Source: Spirochaetaceae bacterium
Lineage (GTDB): Bacteria; Spirochaetota; Spirochaetia; B11-G9
DNA: 50,198 nucleotides
Direction: 5' to 3'
Assembly: GCA_015493635.1 (NCBI GenBank)
Contig: WGCU01000051.1
Span: forward strand, 1-50,198
Within the stretch, counting starts at the first letter, position 1; each line of letters opens with the position of its first letter. Shown here in pieces: positions 42,475 to 50,198 of this stretch. The position numbers and the translations under genes are program-made. The notes under the pieces were generated by a model, which was not told where the DNA came from, searched no databases, and saw nothing but the letters and a program-made list of their open reading frames with translations.

Positions 42475-44544
42475 ATGTCAGTTGAAGACGTAAAAAAGGA
42501 GATCAGAGAACTTTCTGATCTCCTTACTTTATATCAGCATGCGTATTATGTTGAGAATGCCCCGAAAGTAAGTGATCTGGAATATGACAGATTGTATGAC
42601 AAGCTGGTAAAACTGGAGCATGAGTATCCGCAGTACCGCTTTCCGGAATCTCCTTCTTCCCGTGTAGGTTCTGATTTAAACAGTGATTTTCCGGAGGTAG
42701 AGCATACTATACCGGTGCTCAGCCTTGATAAAGCGTATTCTTCCGATGATGTATTAGACTGGATGGAGAGAACTGCCCGGAAAAGTAACAGAGACCTTAC
42801 CTTTGTCGTCGAGGAAAAAATTGATGGAGCTTCCATTGTTCTTTACTACGAGAAAGGTCTTCTTGTCCGGGGAGTAACCCGGGGGAACGGTACGGTAGGT
42901 AATGATATTACTCCCAATATACGGACAATCCGTTCGGTGCCTTTAAAACTTTCCGAACCCATAGATATAGCAGTACGGGGTGAAATTTTTCTCCCTCTGG
43001 AGAGTTTTGAAAAGATCAATACGGAAATGGATGTGCCCTACGCTAATCCGAGAAATCTTGCTGCGGGAACACTCAGACGGCAGAAAAGTTCTGAAGCGGC
43101 GCAGGTTCCTCTTGATATTTTTGTGTATGAAGGATTTCTGGCAGAGCATGTAGGGGATCATATAGAAATACTTCAGTATTTAACCCGCCTCGGGTTTAAA
43201 GTCAGCAGCAGGATCGGTGTTTTTTCATCCCGGAATAATCAGGAAAAAAACAGAAATCTTCCTGCCCTCTGGACCCGCGGGGTATTTGAGGATCTGGAAT
43301 CGTACATAAAAAGAGCTGTAGAAAGCAGAAAACAGCTCCCTTATGAAATTGACGGCCTTGTACTGAAAGTTAATGAACTGGATGTACGGGAGGCACTTGG
43401 TTATACCGGGCATCATCCCCGGTGGGCTATTGCCTACAAGTTTGTGTCACCAAAGGGAGAGACGGTAATAAAAGCAATTGATGTACAGGTCGGCAGAACT
43501 GGAAGGGTAACACCGGTCGCCAGGGTTGATGCGGTACGTATCGGCGGTTCAACTATTTCAAATGTAACACTACACAATCAGGATTATATTGATATGCTTG
43601 AGCTGGGGATAGGAGATACCGTTTCTGTTTCCCGGAGAGGTGATGTTATCCCGGCTGTTGAAGAGGTCCTGGAGAAAAATGACAGAGGGAACCCTGTCTG
43701 GAAGATGCCCCTTATCTGTCCTTCCTGCGGAACTCCTCTTGTACGGATTGGGTCTCATCATTTCTGCCGTAACCCTAAATGTCCGGCTCAAATTAAGGGG
43801 AGGCTTTACCATTTTGTAGGTAGAGATCAGATGGATATAGAGAATTTCGGTCCCGAAACGGTTGATTTTCTTCTAGACAACGGTTTTATTCGGGATATTC
43901 CGGATCTCTATTCCTTTAACTATGATAACCTAAAGGATTTTCCCGGATTCGGAGAGAAAAAAATTGAACTTATGAAGAAGGGTATTGAGAAAAGTAAGAA
44001 GATGCCCTTCAGCAGAGTTCTTCCCTCATTAGGTATTCCGGAAGTAGGCAAAAAAGCTGCTTCTCTTCTCATAAATGCGGGTTTCAGGGATATAGATACG
44101 CTTCTTGCAGCTGCGGACAGGGGTAATAGTGAAGTTCTCACTGAAGTGAAAGGTATTGGAGAAAAAACAGCCGAAATTATAATCCGTGAGTTTTCAAATC
44201 CGGCCTTTCGTTCCATGATAGCAGCTCTCAAAGAAAAGGGGCTTTCATTTTCTGAAGCGGAGGATACTGCTGCTGATAAATATCCGCAAACGTTTTCCGG
44301 GCAGGTATGGTGTGTCACAGGAAGTTTTAAGAACTTTAAACCGAGGTCTCTGGCAGCGGATGAAATTGAGAAGAGGGGCGGCAGGACAGTTTCTGCGGTA
44401 ACAGGAAAGACAACACACCTTCTTGCAGGATCCGGCGGCGGGAGTAAGCTGTCAAAAGCAGCATCGCTGGCTATTCCGGTTGTTTCCGAAGAGGTATTTA
44501 TCAAGATGCTCAGAAATAGAGAGGGGGACAGCAATGGAAACTGA
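42475..44544 (+). CDS. ligA: NAD-dependent DNA ligase
   Basis: The 689-residue protein has the full LigA order: Ia domain (YHAYYVEN-like YQHAYYVENAPKVSDLEYD), the adenylation lysine Lys115 in VEEKIDGAS, the OB fold (TGRVTPVARVDAVRIGGSTI), the four-cysteine zinc finger (CPSCG, CRNPKCP), HhH motifs and a C-terminal BRCT domain (VTGSFKNFKPRSLAADEIEK). It seals nicks in replication and repair. The TylF-type gene starts inside its last 11 bases. Confidence 0.97.
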   Translation: MSVEDVKKEIRELSDLLTLYQHAYYVENAPKVSDLEYDRLYDKLVKLEHEYPQYRFPESPSSRVGSDLNSDFPEVEHTIPVLSLDKAYSSDDVLDWMERTARKSNRDLTFVVEEKIDGASIVLYYEKGLLVRGVTRGNGTVGNDITPNIRTIRSVPLKLSEPIDIAVRGEIFLPLESFEKINTEMDVPYANPRNLAAGTLRRQKSSEAAQVPLDIFVYEGFLAEHVGDHIEILQYLTRLGFKVSSRIGVFSSRNNQEKNRNLPALWTRGVFEDLESYIKRAVESRKQLPYEIDGLVLKVNELDVREALGYTGHHPRWAIAYKFVSPKGETVIKAIDVQVGRTGRVTPVARVDAVRIGGSTISNVTLHNQDYIDMLELGIGDTVSVSRRGDVIPAVEEVLEKNDRGNPVWKMPLICPSCGTPLVRIGSHHFCRNPKCPAQIKGRLYHFVGRDQMDIENFGPETVDFLLDNGFIRDIPDLYSFNYDNLKDFPGFGEKKIELMKKGIEKSKKMPFSRVLPSLGIPEVGKKAASLLINAGFRDIDTLLAAADRGNSEVLTEVKGIGEKTAEIIIREFSNPAFRSMIAALKEKGLSFSEAEDTAADKYPQTFSGQVWCVTGSFKNFKPRSLAADEIEKRGGRTVSAVTGKTTHLLAGSGGGSKLSKAASLAIPVVSEEVFIKMLRNREGDSNGN

Positions 44545-45265
44545 ACAAGCTGTCGGAAAATTAAAAGAGGAAGGGTGGGGGATTATACCGCCTCAGCAGT
44601 ATTGTATTGATATGGAAGATTCTTTTAAAACTCTGTGGGACATTATTAAACCATATACGATGATCTCCATTGAGCGGGGGTATACGCTTTACAAAAGTGT
44701 TGAATATATTGTAAAAAAAAAGATTCCCGGTGATTTTGTTGAATGCGGTGTATGGAAGGGCGGTTCATGTCTTCTTATGGCACTGACTCTTATGCAGATG
44801 GATGCTGTGGACAGGAATATTTATCTGTACGATACATTCACAGGAATGAGTGAGCCGACTGATGAAGATGTTATTGCATGGAATGGGAAACATGTGCGTG
44901 AAAAATGGGAACGGGACGACTTTAAGTCCTGGGCAGTGAGCAGAGAAAGGGTATACAGAAATCTCGTTTCCGCAGGAGTTAATCAGGATATGCTCCGCTT
45001 CGTTGAAGGTGATGTGTTGGAAACCCTCTCTACTACTGTTCCTGATAAAATAGCTCTTCTGCGTCTGGATACAGACTGGTATGCTTCGACAGCAAAGGAA
45101 CTCAAGGTTCTGTACCCCCTTCTGTCAACAGGAGGTGTTCTGGTTATTGATGATTACGGTCATTTTGAAGGAGCAAAGAAAGCTGTGGATGACTACTTCG
45201 AACATGATCCCATCCTGTTGACGAGGGTTGATTATACGGGCCGTCAGGGGATCAAGATCAATTGA
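44534..45265 (+). CDS. TylF/MycF-type O-methyltransferase
   Basis: The 243-residue protein matches the macrocin-O-methyltransferase family (PF05711): GDFVECGVWKGGSCLLMALT with the SAM-binding glycine block, YLYDTFTGMSEPT, and ALLRLDTDWYASTAKELKVL with VLVIDDYGHFEGAKKAVDDY, which carries the metal-binding aspartates. In spirochaetes such enzymes may modify surface glycans. ATG 44534 is preceded by AGAGGGGG; a longer upstream reading (from 44423) lies inside ligA and is rejected. The gene ends 8 bases past the convergent PEGA-protein stop. Confidence 0.85.
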   Translation: METEQAVGKLKEEGWGIIPPQQYCIDMEDSFKTLWDIIKPYTMISIERGYTLYKSVEYIVKKKIPGDFVECGVWKGGSCLLMALTLMQMDAVDRNIYLYDTFTGMSEPTDEDVIAWNGKHVREKWERDDFKSWAVSRERVYRNLVSAGVNQDMLRFVEGDVLETLSTTVPDKIALLRLDTDWYASTAKELKVLYPLLSTGGVLVIDDYGHFEGAKKAVDDYFEHDPILLTRVDYTGRQGIKIN

Positions 45266-46886
45266 TAAAGCCTACGCCTCCTCCCGCGTTCAGATAGTAC
45301 CCTCTGTCCGGATCGAAAGCACCTGTTAGATACCCTGAGAGGATAATTCCCGTATCGGGGAGAATCCAGTTTACTTCCCATCCTGCAGATACAGGGTAGT
45401 CCATTGAAAAACCCTCATTAAAAGGAAGTGTTCTCACTGAAGCGGAAACAGCAGTCCAGACCGGCCCTGCATCAAGCAAAATTCCTCCCCGGGCATACCC
45501 CCAGGCATATATTCCCAAAGGAGAAGTTTCATTTACGGATGATACCTGAAAAGGTGAAACAGTCAGTTCAGGGGTGAAAAAGAGGGAAAAGGCGCCAAAG
45601 GTGATTCCCGAAGGAATACCTAACGTAAAACCGGTAAAATTATGCATCGTGTCAAGAGATGTTCCAAAAAGGTACGTTCCCTTAACAAGGGCTGATAACC
45701 CGAAAGAAACAGTACCTTTTGTTTTTATAATTTTGTTTTTTGCCGCAAGAGAGATGAAATAGACAGTATCAGCAGGGGCCTGTATGATAATACCTCCGGA
45801 AATATCAGTTTCCAGTTTTTCGGCCGGTACTGCCCTGAAAGACACAGCGGAAGGGAAACGGTAGCCGGAGGTATCTGCGTGTCCCAGACTGCTTAATAAA
45901 AACTGAAAGCTTCCCCGGGGAAGTATATCCGGAGTGGGTGTGAAAAGGGTTCCCGAGACCCCTGAAAAAACATTCCGTGCTTTAATAATAAACGACTGGT
46001 CAATGGTGATGAAAGCTGTTTTACGGTCATGCGCTGTCCCGTCTTCACTTTCTCCGCTCACTATAACGGTGTATGTACCGTCTTCGAGTTTTTTTCCACT
46101 GCTATCCGTACCGTTCCAGGTGAAACGCTGATTCCAGTTGTCGAAATGCCGGAAAGAATGCACCAGTACCGTGGAATGTGACGGTGATAGGATGGAAAGT
46201 TTACCTCTCCCATACGAGGAAACAGTAAAGGTAATACTGCTCTGACCGAGTCCGGAGGGGTTCCCGGGGTTAAGGATACTGCGTGAAACAGAGAGTTCTG
46301 AAAGGGTAAATGGCGCCGGCAGAAGGTTGATAAAGAGTCTTGTTGTGTCTTTGTTTCTGATTGTTACAGAGGTAGTATAGGGAATATATCCAAAGAGCCG
46401 GGCTTCTATCTGATATGTTCCTACGGGAAGTTCATTCACCCCCCTCTGAAGGGGTGCCCCATTACTTGTTATTTCTGCATGGGGAGGTACTGCTTCCAGG
46501 TAGAGATATCCTGTAATCTGTTTGAGTGTGATATCTATTCCCCGTTTGTCTCCTTCTGTATAGTCAATCCACCGTGTTTCTTTATGATATCCTTCCTGCT
46601 TGACTGTTAACCTGTATTGTCCTGTTTTCAGGTTCAGACTTAGCGGCGTTACTCCCATAAATTCACCGTCAATATAGACATTACTCCCTGTCGGGTCACT
46701 GGTAACCGTTAGACCGTCTGCTGTGTCATCTGTATTGCTGGAAGAGGATGATGTCCATGTTTTGGATTGTCCAGCCGGCTCTGCTGCTGATTTTTTAACA
46801 ACATCTTTAAATAGGGTTCCTCCTGAAGTAGCACAGCCGGATAAAATTATCGCAATGAAGAGAAAAGATACTGTGAAATATTTCAT
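45258..46886 (-). CDS. PEGA-domain lipoprotein with C-terminal barrel-like domain
   Basis: The signal peptide ends in the lipobox LSGC, so it is a lipoprotein. Two to three PEGA domains follow (TVTSDPTGSNVYIDGEFMGV, LYLEAVPPHAEITSNG, ARLFGYIPYTTSVTIRN), then a FlgD-like Ig fold (FTWNGTDSSGKKLEDGTYTV). The last 200 residues are rich in short beta strands with alternating small and aromatic residues and end GGGVGFIN, like an outer-membrane barrel. Start ATG 46886 gives the signal peptide directly; an open frame runs 8 codons further to 46910. It may anchor to the envelope and display the Ig fold outwards. Function unknown. Confidence 0.75.
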   Translation of the reverse strand: MKYFTVSFLFIAIILSGCATSGGTLFKDVVKKSAAEPAGQSKTWTSSSSSNTDDTADGLTVTSDPTGSNVYIDGEFMGVTPLSLNLKTGQYRLTVKQEGYHKETRWIDYTEGDKRGIDITLKQITGYLYLEAVPPHAEITSNGAPLQRGVNELPVGTYQIEARLFGYIPYTTSVTIRNKDTTRLFINLLPAPFTLSELSVSRSILNPGNPSGLGQSSITFTVSSYGRGKLSILSPSHSTVLVHSFRHFDNWNQRFTWNGTDSSGKKLEDGTYTVIVSGESEDGTAHDRKTAFITIDQSFIIKARNVFSGVSGTLFTPTPDILPRGSFQFLLSSLGHADTSGYRFPSAVSFRAVPAEKLETDISGGIIIQAPADTVYFISLAAKNKIIKTKGTVSFGLSALVKGTYLFGTSLDTMHNFTGFTLGIPSGITFGAFSLFFTPELTVSPFQVSSVNETSPLGIYAWGYARGGILLDAGPVWTAVSASVRTLPFNEGFSMDYPVSAGWEVNWILPDTGIILSGYLTGAFDPDRGYYLNAGGGVGFIN

Positions 46887-46957
46887 ACTCATACTCTTAA
46901 GTATTATCACAAAAATTTAAAAATCAACAGTTTTTTTAATTGTGCCGATAGAAAAGT

Positions 46958-47524
46958 ATGAAAATGTTTTTAAAAGAGATACATAAAAGAATCTTTTTCC
47001 TGCTGTTTATTGGAATCTTTTGTATAACAGACTCTTTTGCTCAAAGTGTAAACGCCGGTGGTGAAGTTCCGGATCATTTTGGAGAAATATATCTGGGTAT
47101 GACTATGGATCAGGTAAAGAAAGCGTTGAAAAGTGATCCTAATTTTAATTTTACCGGAGATCCGGATATAAGTATCCTGAAACGGCCTGATGAAACACTT
47201 ATTGAATGCAGCGGAACTTATTTTATTAGCAGAGGAATTTTTCAATTTTATAAAGATAAACTCTATACCATTATTTTATCACTTGATACTGATGAACTTG
47301 ACCATTATGGTATGTTTACGACACTGAGCGGTAAATATGGGAGTCCCGAATCACTCAGTCCTCAGGAAGCAGTCTGGAAATCAAAAAAGTACATTCTTGT
47401 TCTTGAAAGGCCGCTCTCTGTAAAGTATATGGATCGGCAGGTTCTTGATACAATCCGTACCGCGGGAAGGACAGAAAAGACTCTCCATGAACTTTCCCGT
47501 GAGCAGTTCATGCAGCAGTTTTAG
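46958..47524 (+). CDS. Exported protein of unknown function
   Basis: The 188-residue protein starts with a basic segment and hydrophobic helix (RIFFLLFIGIFCITDSFAQS), probably a signal peptide cut after FAQ. The mature part has LGMTMDQVKKALKSDPNF and, further on, an alternating pattern like the bottom-of-operon DUF proteins that assess calcium or cell-wall load (GKYGSPESLSPQEAVWKSKK). It is divergent from the PEGA lipoprotein with 48 bases between frames, so the two share a promoter region. No family assigned. Confidence 0.65.
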   Translation: MKMFLKEIHKRIFFLLFIGIFCITDSFAQSVNAGGEVPDHFGEIYLGMTMDQVKKALKSDPNFNFTGDPDISILKRPDETLIECSGTYFISRGIFQFYKDKLYTIILSLDTDELDHYGMFTTLSGKYGSPESLSPQEAVWKSKKYILVLERPLSVKYMDRQVLDTIRTAGRTEKTLHELSREQFMQQF

Positions 47525-47569
47525 GTTGTCATACAGGGCCTCTTGATAATTTTCAAAAAAACCGGTACT

Positions 47570-47588
47570 ACACTTTATAAAGTGTTTT
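47570..47588 (+). terminator. Weak terminator-like hairpin
   Basis: ACACTTTATAAAGTGT is a perfect palindrome followed by TTTT. It is AT-rich and has almost no loop, so it would be weak, but it sits between two plus-strand genes where a terminator would be expected. Confidence 0.3.
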
Positions 47589-47617
47589 AATAATTTTACA
47601 AGCAACAGAGGATTTAT

Positions 47618-48049
47618 ATGTTTAGGATGAGGTACCTGTTTCTGGCAGCGCTTGTTTCTATACTTGCTTCCTGTGGAAGCAGTATGGAGAAAACCACCAT
47701 GATTATTGGCCGGGACCGGTATTCTATTGAAATAGCCCGGACACAGGAAGAGCTGCAGAAAGGGCTGATGGATAGAAGAACACTACCGGCGTACTCAGGA
47801 ATGCTTTTTGTTTTTGATAACGACCGGCGTTTAAGCTTCTGGATGAAAAATACTCTTGTTCCTCTTTCCATAGCGTATCTTTCCTCTGACGGAGTAGTGA
47901 AGGAGATGTATACAATGGTTCCTGAATCACTGGCTCCGGTAAATTCGAAACATTTTGTGCGGTATGCTCTTGAATTACCGAAAGGTTCTTTCGTACGGTC
48001 GGGGGTGCATATAGGCGACTGTATTACCATTCCAGCCGCAGCCAGATGA
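47618..48049 (+). CDS. DUF192 lipoprotein
   Basis: A lipobox (LASCGSS) follows a short signal peptide. The rest fits DUF192: ARTQEELQKGLMDRRTLPAY, GMLFVFDNDRRLSFWMKNTL (with the family FWMKNT motif), and YALELPKGSF. These are small secreted or membrane proteins of unknown biochemical role found in many bacteria. The ATG follows AGAGG at a normal distance. Confidence 0.85.
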   Translation: MFRMRYLFLAALVSILASCGSSMEKTTMIIGRDRYSIEIARTQEELQKGLMDRRTLPAYSGMLFVFDNDRRLSFWMKNTLVPLSIAYLSSDGVVKEMYTMVPESLAPVNSKHFVRYALELPKGSFVRSGVHIGDCITIPAAAR

Positions 48050-48067
48050 TACGGATACCATCACGGG

Positions 48068-48481
48068 TTATGTTAGTTTCAGTATTCCCACGGCAAATCC
48101 TGCTACCGTAACGATAAATCCGAATGACCAGATCATGAAGTGAAACATCTTTGTCTGGATAGCTTCTATCTGCTTTCCAATCTGCTCAAATTGTCTGCCT
48201 ATCTGTATAAATTGTTTGCTGTCCTGTTCGAAACGTTTGTCAACTTGCTCAAAGTGTTTATCAACCTGTTCGAAACGCTTATCAACCTGTTCGAAACGTT
48301 TTTCCATCTGCTCAAAACCTTGTTTCATCAACTCCCGTTGACTTTTAAGTTCTTCCTCCACCCTGACCATTCTTTCCAGCAGTTCAAAACTGTACTTCTG
48401 ATCAGGAAGCCATTCCTGTAAATGATTCTGAACGTATTCTCCGATTACCTGTAATTCTTCCTGCTTTAATGCCATTGCCAT
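48068..48481 (-). CDS. Heptad-repeat coiled-coil protein with C-terminal membrane helix (Bdr-like)
   Basis: The 137-residue protein has a polar N-terminus, a central coiled coil of near-perfect 7-residue repeats (FEQVDKR, FEQVDKH, FEQVDKR, FEQDSKQ), and a C-terminal membrane helix (MIWSFGFIVTVAGFAVGILK). The plan of a coiled-coil stalk made of heptads and one C-terminal helix resembles Borrelia Bdr proteins, although I cannot show common descent. The DNA repeat unit is 21 bases, so the number of repeats can change without frameshift. The ribosome site AAGGAG precedes ATG 48481. Confidence 0.75.
   Translation of the reverse strand: MAMALKQEELQVIGEYVQNHLQEWLPDQKYSFELLERMVRVEEELKSQRELMKQGFEQMEKRFEQVDKRFEQVDKHFEQVDKRFEQDSKQFIQIGRQFEQIGKQIEAIQTKMFHFMIWSFGFIVTVAGFAVGILKLT
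48225..48308 (-). repeat. Four tandem 21-base repeats inside the coiled-coil gene
   Basis: Units of 21 bases (plus-strand form TGTTCGAAACGCTTATCAACC) occur at 48225, 48246, 48267 and 48288, with the second and fourth diverged. Each encodes one heptad. The third unit and part of the first are almost identical, which suggests recent slippage or unequal exchange. Confidence 0.8.
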
Positions 48482-48557
48482 ACCCTTCTCCTTTCATTAT
48501 ACAAGTTTTTAATAAATAATTACAGGATGAAAGGGAATCCTGATTCAAAATTGTTGA

Positions 48558-48794
48558 TTATTCAGTATCAGGTTTGTCAAATAATTCAAGATTTGGAGAT
48601 TCATCAGGTGTTTCCGGCTTATTAACGAGGATTTCAACCTTCCGCTCAATTTTATTCAGATCCTTTTCAAGGCTTTTTGCCAGTTTAATTCCTTCCTCAA
48701 AAAGAGAAACAGCTTTATCCAGTGGAAGATTCCCCGCTCTCATGGTGGTATTCAGATTCTCCAGCCGTTCAAGACGTTCTTCAAAAGTTTTCAT
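48558..48794 (-). CDS. xseB: Exodeoxyribonuclease VII small subunit
   Basis: The 78-residue protein has the XseB helix pair: TFEERLERLENLNTTMRAGN, LPLDKAVSLFEEGIKLAKSL. It ends with a polar tail. It overlaps the xseA stop by 4 bases, so it is coupled to the large subunit. Confidence 0.93.
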   Translation of the reverse strand: MKTFEERLERLENLNTTMRAGNLPLDKAVSLFEEGIKLAKSLEKDLNKIERKVEILVNKPETPDESPNLELFDKPDTE

Positions 48795-49999
48795 TTTTCT
48801 ATCTCCTTGATCACAGCTGCAGCTTTACCGGTGTAAAACCGGATGCTGACCTTGCTGTCTCCTTTTAGTTGATGTGATGAAGTAATGAGGGTATCCGTTC
48901 CTTTCTGTGTTACGATGGAATATCCCTTTTTTAGCAGCTCCATGGGAGAGTAGGTTGTAAGTTCAGTTTTCAACAGTTCTATGTAATGTTTTTTCTCAAT
49001 AATCACATTACTAAAAGAGGAAAGAAGTGTCTCTTTACTGTCATCAAGCCGCAGCATTATCGGCTGCATTATTTGAAAGAAAGAAATTTTTAGATTTTCA
49101 GGAGTAAATCTCTCTACCAGGAAGTGGACCCTTTCAATCATTGCAGTCAAACTTTCTGTGAGAGACCTCCGGTAGGTTTCAACCTGCTGAATAAGCTGTA
49201 ACCGGCTTTCACTAACAATTTCAGCAGCCGCAGAAGGTGTCGGTGCTCTTCTGTCTGCTGCAAGGTCGGAAAGTGATGTATCAATTTCATGGCCTACAGC
49301 AGAGATTACAGGAATTTCTGATTCAGCAATGGCCTGTACAACTTCTTCATCCGAGAAGGGAAGGAGATCCTCCAGCGAGCCTCCGCCGCGCCCTGCAATA
49401 ATGACATCTCCGAGATGCAGCATATTGGCTCTGCGGATCTGCGCGGCAATTTCAGCTCCCGCCGCGTCCCCCTGAACAGGCGCCGGAAGAATGACAACGT
49501 CAATACCTGAACTTCTTCTCCCGAGAACCTGCAGAATATCTTTCAGGGCGGCACCGGTCGGCGATGTGACAACAGCTATCCGGGAGGGGAAAGAAGGCAG
49601 TGATTTCTTTCTGGTCTCGTCAAAATATCCACGGGCTGCCAGTTTCCTTTTTCTCCGTTCCAGCATGGCAAGGATATCTCCTTCACCCGATTTTTCCATG
49701 GATGTACAGATAATCTGGTAGGTCCCCCGTTTTGCGTAAACAGAAAGGGTCCCGCGAATAATAATTTTCTGGCCGTCAGCCGGTGAGAATGCGACAGATG
49801 GTATCCTCCCTTTAAACATAACACACGATATCATTGCAGAGGCATCTTTCAGAGAAAAATACCAGTGACCGGTACTTGAAGGTCTAAAATTTGAACATTC
49901 ACCTTCTACCGTCAACGTTGGTAATGAGGATTCAAGAACTTCCTTAATAAGATACGTTATATCAGAGACTTGATAAACTTTTTCATACGCTGCTGCCAT
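48791..49999 (-). CDS. xseA: Exodeoxyribonuclease VII large subunit
   Basis: The 402-residue protein has the N-terminal OB fold (VEGECSNFRPSSTGHWYFSL, GDGQKIIIRGTLSVYAKRGT-like) and the catalytic domain with RIAVVTSPTGAALKDILQVL, GDVIIAGRGGGSLEDLLPF, and AVGHEIDTSLSDLAADRRAP, all standard for XseA. It degrades single-stranded DNA in mismatch and damage repair with XseB. Its start lies 48 bases from the IS end at 50048. Confidence 0.94.
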   Translation of the reverse strand: MAAAYEKVYQVSDITYLIKEVLESSLPTLTVEGECSNFRPSSTGHWYFSLKDASAMISCVMFKGRIPSVAFSPADGQKIIIRGTLSVYAKRGTYQIICTSMEKSGEGDILAMLERRKRKLAARGYFDETRKKSLPSFPSRIAVVTSPTGAALKDILQVLGRRSSGIDVVILPAPVQGDAAGAEIAAQIRRANMLHLGDVIIAGRGGGSLEDLLPFSDEEVVQAIAESEIPVISAVGHEIDTSLSDLAADRRAPTPSAAAEIVSESRLQLIQQVETYRRSLTESLTAMIERVHFLVERFTPENLKISFFQIMQPIMLRLDDSKETLLSSFSNVIIEKKHYIELLKTELTTYSPMELLKKGYSIVTQKGTDTLITSSHQLKGDSKVSIRFYTGKAAAVIKEIEK

Positions 50000-50047
50000 G
50001 AACTCACCATAAGGGAATATCCGTTTTTTTTCAATGTGTTCTCAGGG

Positions 50048-50198
50048 AGAGCTTTTTGCGAAGTACCCCATTTTAGCGAAATAATACATGACAATATTTA
50101 TAATAGAATGTCCGTTGTATCAAGATGACCTCTATTTTATTGAATTTCCTCTTCTCAAAGGTAAAATCAGTACTTTTTTTGTGATTTTAGGCTCCTGA
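50048..50198 (-). mobile_element. IS end, second diverged copy in inverse orientation
   Basis: From AGAGCTTTTTGCGAAGTACCCC (50048-50069) to the window end, the reverse complement matches positions 435-586. The transposase lies beyond the window, read on the minus strand towards it. The boundary is taken from where similarity with the left copy stops. Confidence 0.8.

Noticed and set aside
44423-44533. Longer N-terminus of the TylF-type methyltransferase
   Set aside because: It lies inside ligA; the ATG at 44534 has a clear ribosome site.
48225-48308. CRISPR-like array
   Set aside because: The 21-base units have no spacers and encode an in-frame heptad coiled coil.

Overview
The window looks like a contig from a free-living or gut anaerobic spirochaete (Spirochaetales). 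Evidence from the sequence: a FliG-type motor protein gene lies just upstream of an alanyl-tRNA synthetase that lacks the usual C-terminal extension, an arrangement I recall from Borrelia (fliG1-alaS). The sugar-binding lipid-free periplasmic protein has the mature N-terminus NGNAEQ often seen in spirochaetes, and there are TPR, PEGA, SPOR and Bdr-like heptad-repeat proteins. Both ends of the window lie inside divergent, inverted copies of the same insertion sequence, so the ends are probably assembly breaks at repeats.

Left part (0.6-13.1 kb). This DNA is visibly AT-richer than the rest. It carries an S1-domain protein, a decayed IS21-type istA remnant, and then a ten-gene, single-strand locus: MBL-fold hydrolase, ribose-type ABC importer (binding protein, double ATPase, two permeases), a UPF0261/Tm-1-like ATP-binding protein, a SorC-family regulator, a class II aldolase, a RuBisCO-like protein and an RpiB/LacAB-type isomerase. 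It has a strong promoter, a perfect 14-bp palindrome upstream as candidate operator, and an internal terminator after the binding-protein gene. It reads as an uncharacterised carbohydrate catabolic pathway without an ordinary sugar kinase. A broken 3' piece of tyrS and a GC-rich hairpin island close this part, so the block is likely acquired.

Middle part (13.3-33.7 kb). A VWA-domain protein whose signal peptide is cut by an in-frame stop, a steroid 5-alpha-reductase-like membrane protein, a 49-residue membrane peptide, tRNA-Phe with its own promoter and terminator, a lone rhamnulokinase, then fliG-like, TM2 and alaS genes. On the minus strand follow rlmN, two TPR-type genes, hisZ-hisG-hisB, rsmD, recG, a YggT protein and dnaE.

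Right part (33.7-50.2 kb). A tightly overlapping minus-strand operon begins with a NusG paralogue (LoaP/RfaH type), continues with a FlaA1/CapD-type nucleotide-sugar dehydratase and a DegT-type aminotransferase, and runs into a three-subunit xanthine-dehydrogenase-family enzyme whose large subunit has lost its usual active-site motifs. Plus-strand genes then encode a secreted protein, an RlpA-like/SPOR protein, NAD-dependent DNA ligase and a TylF-type methyltransferase. After these come a PEGA lipoprotein, a small exported protein, a DUF192 lipoprotein, a heptad-repeat membrane protein, and xseA-xseB.

All functions are from reading motifs by eye; no database search or composition calculation was run.
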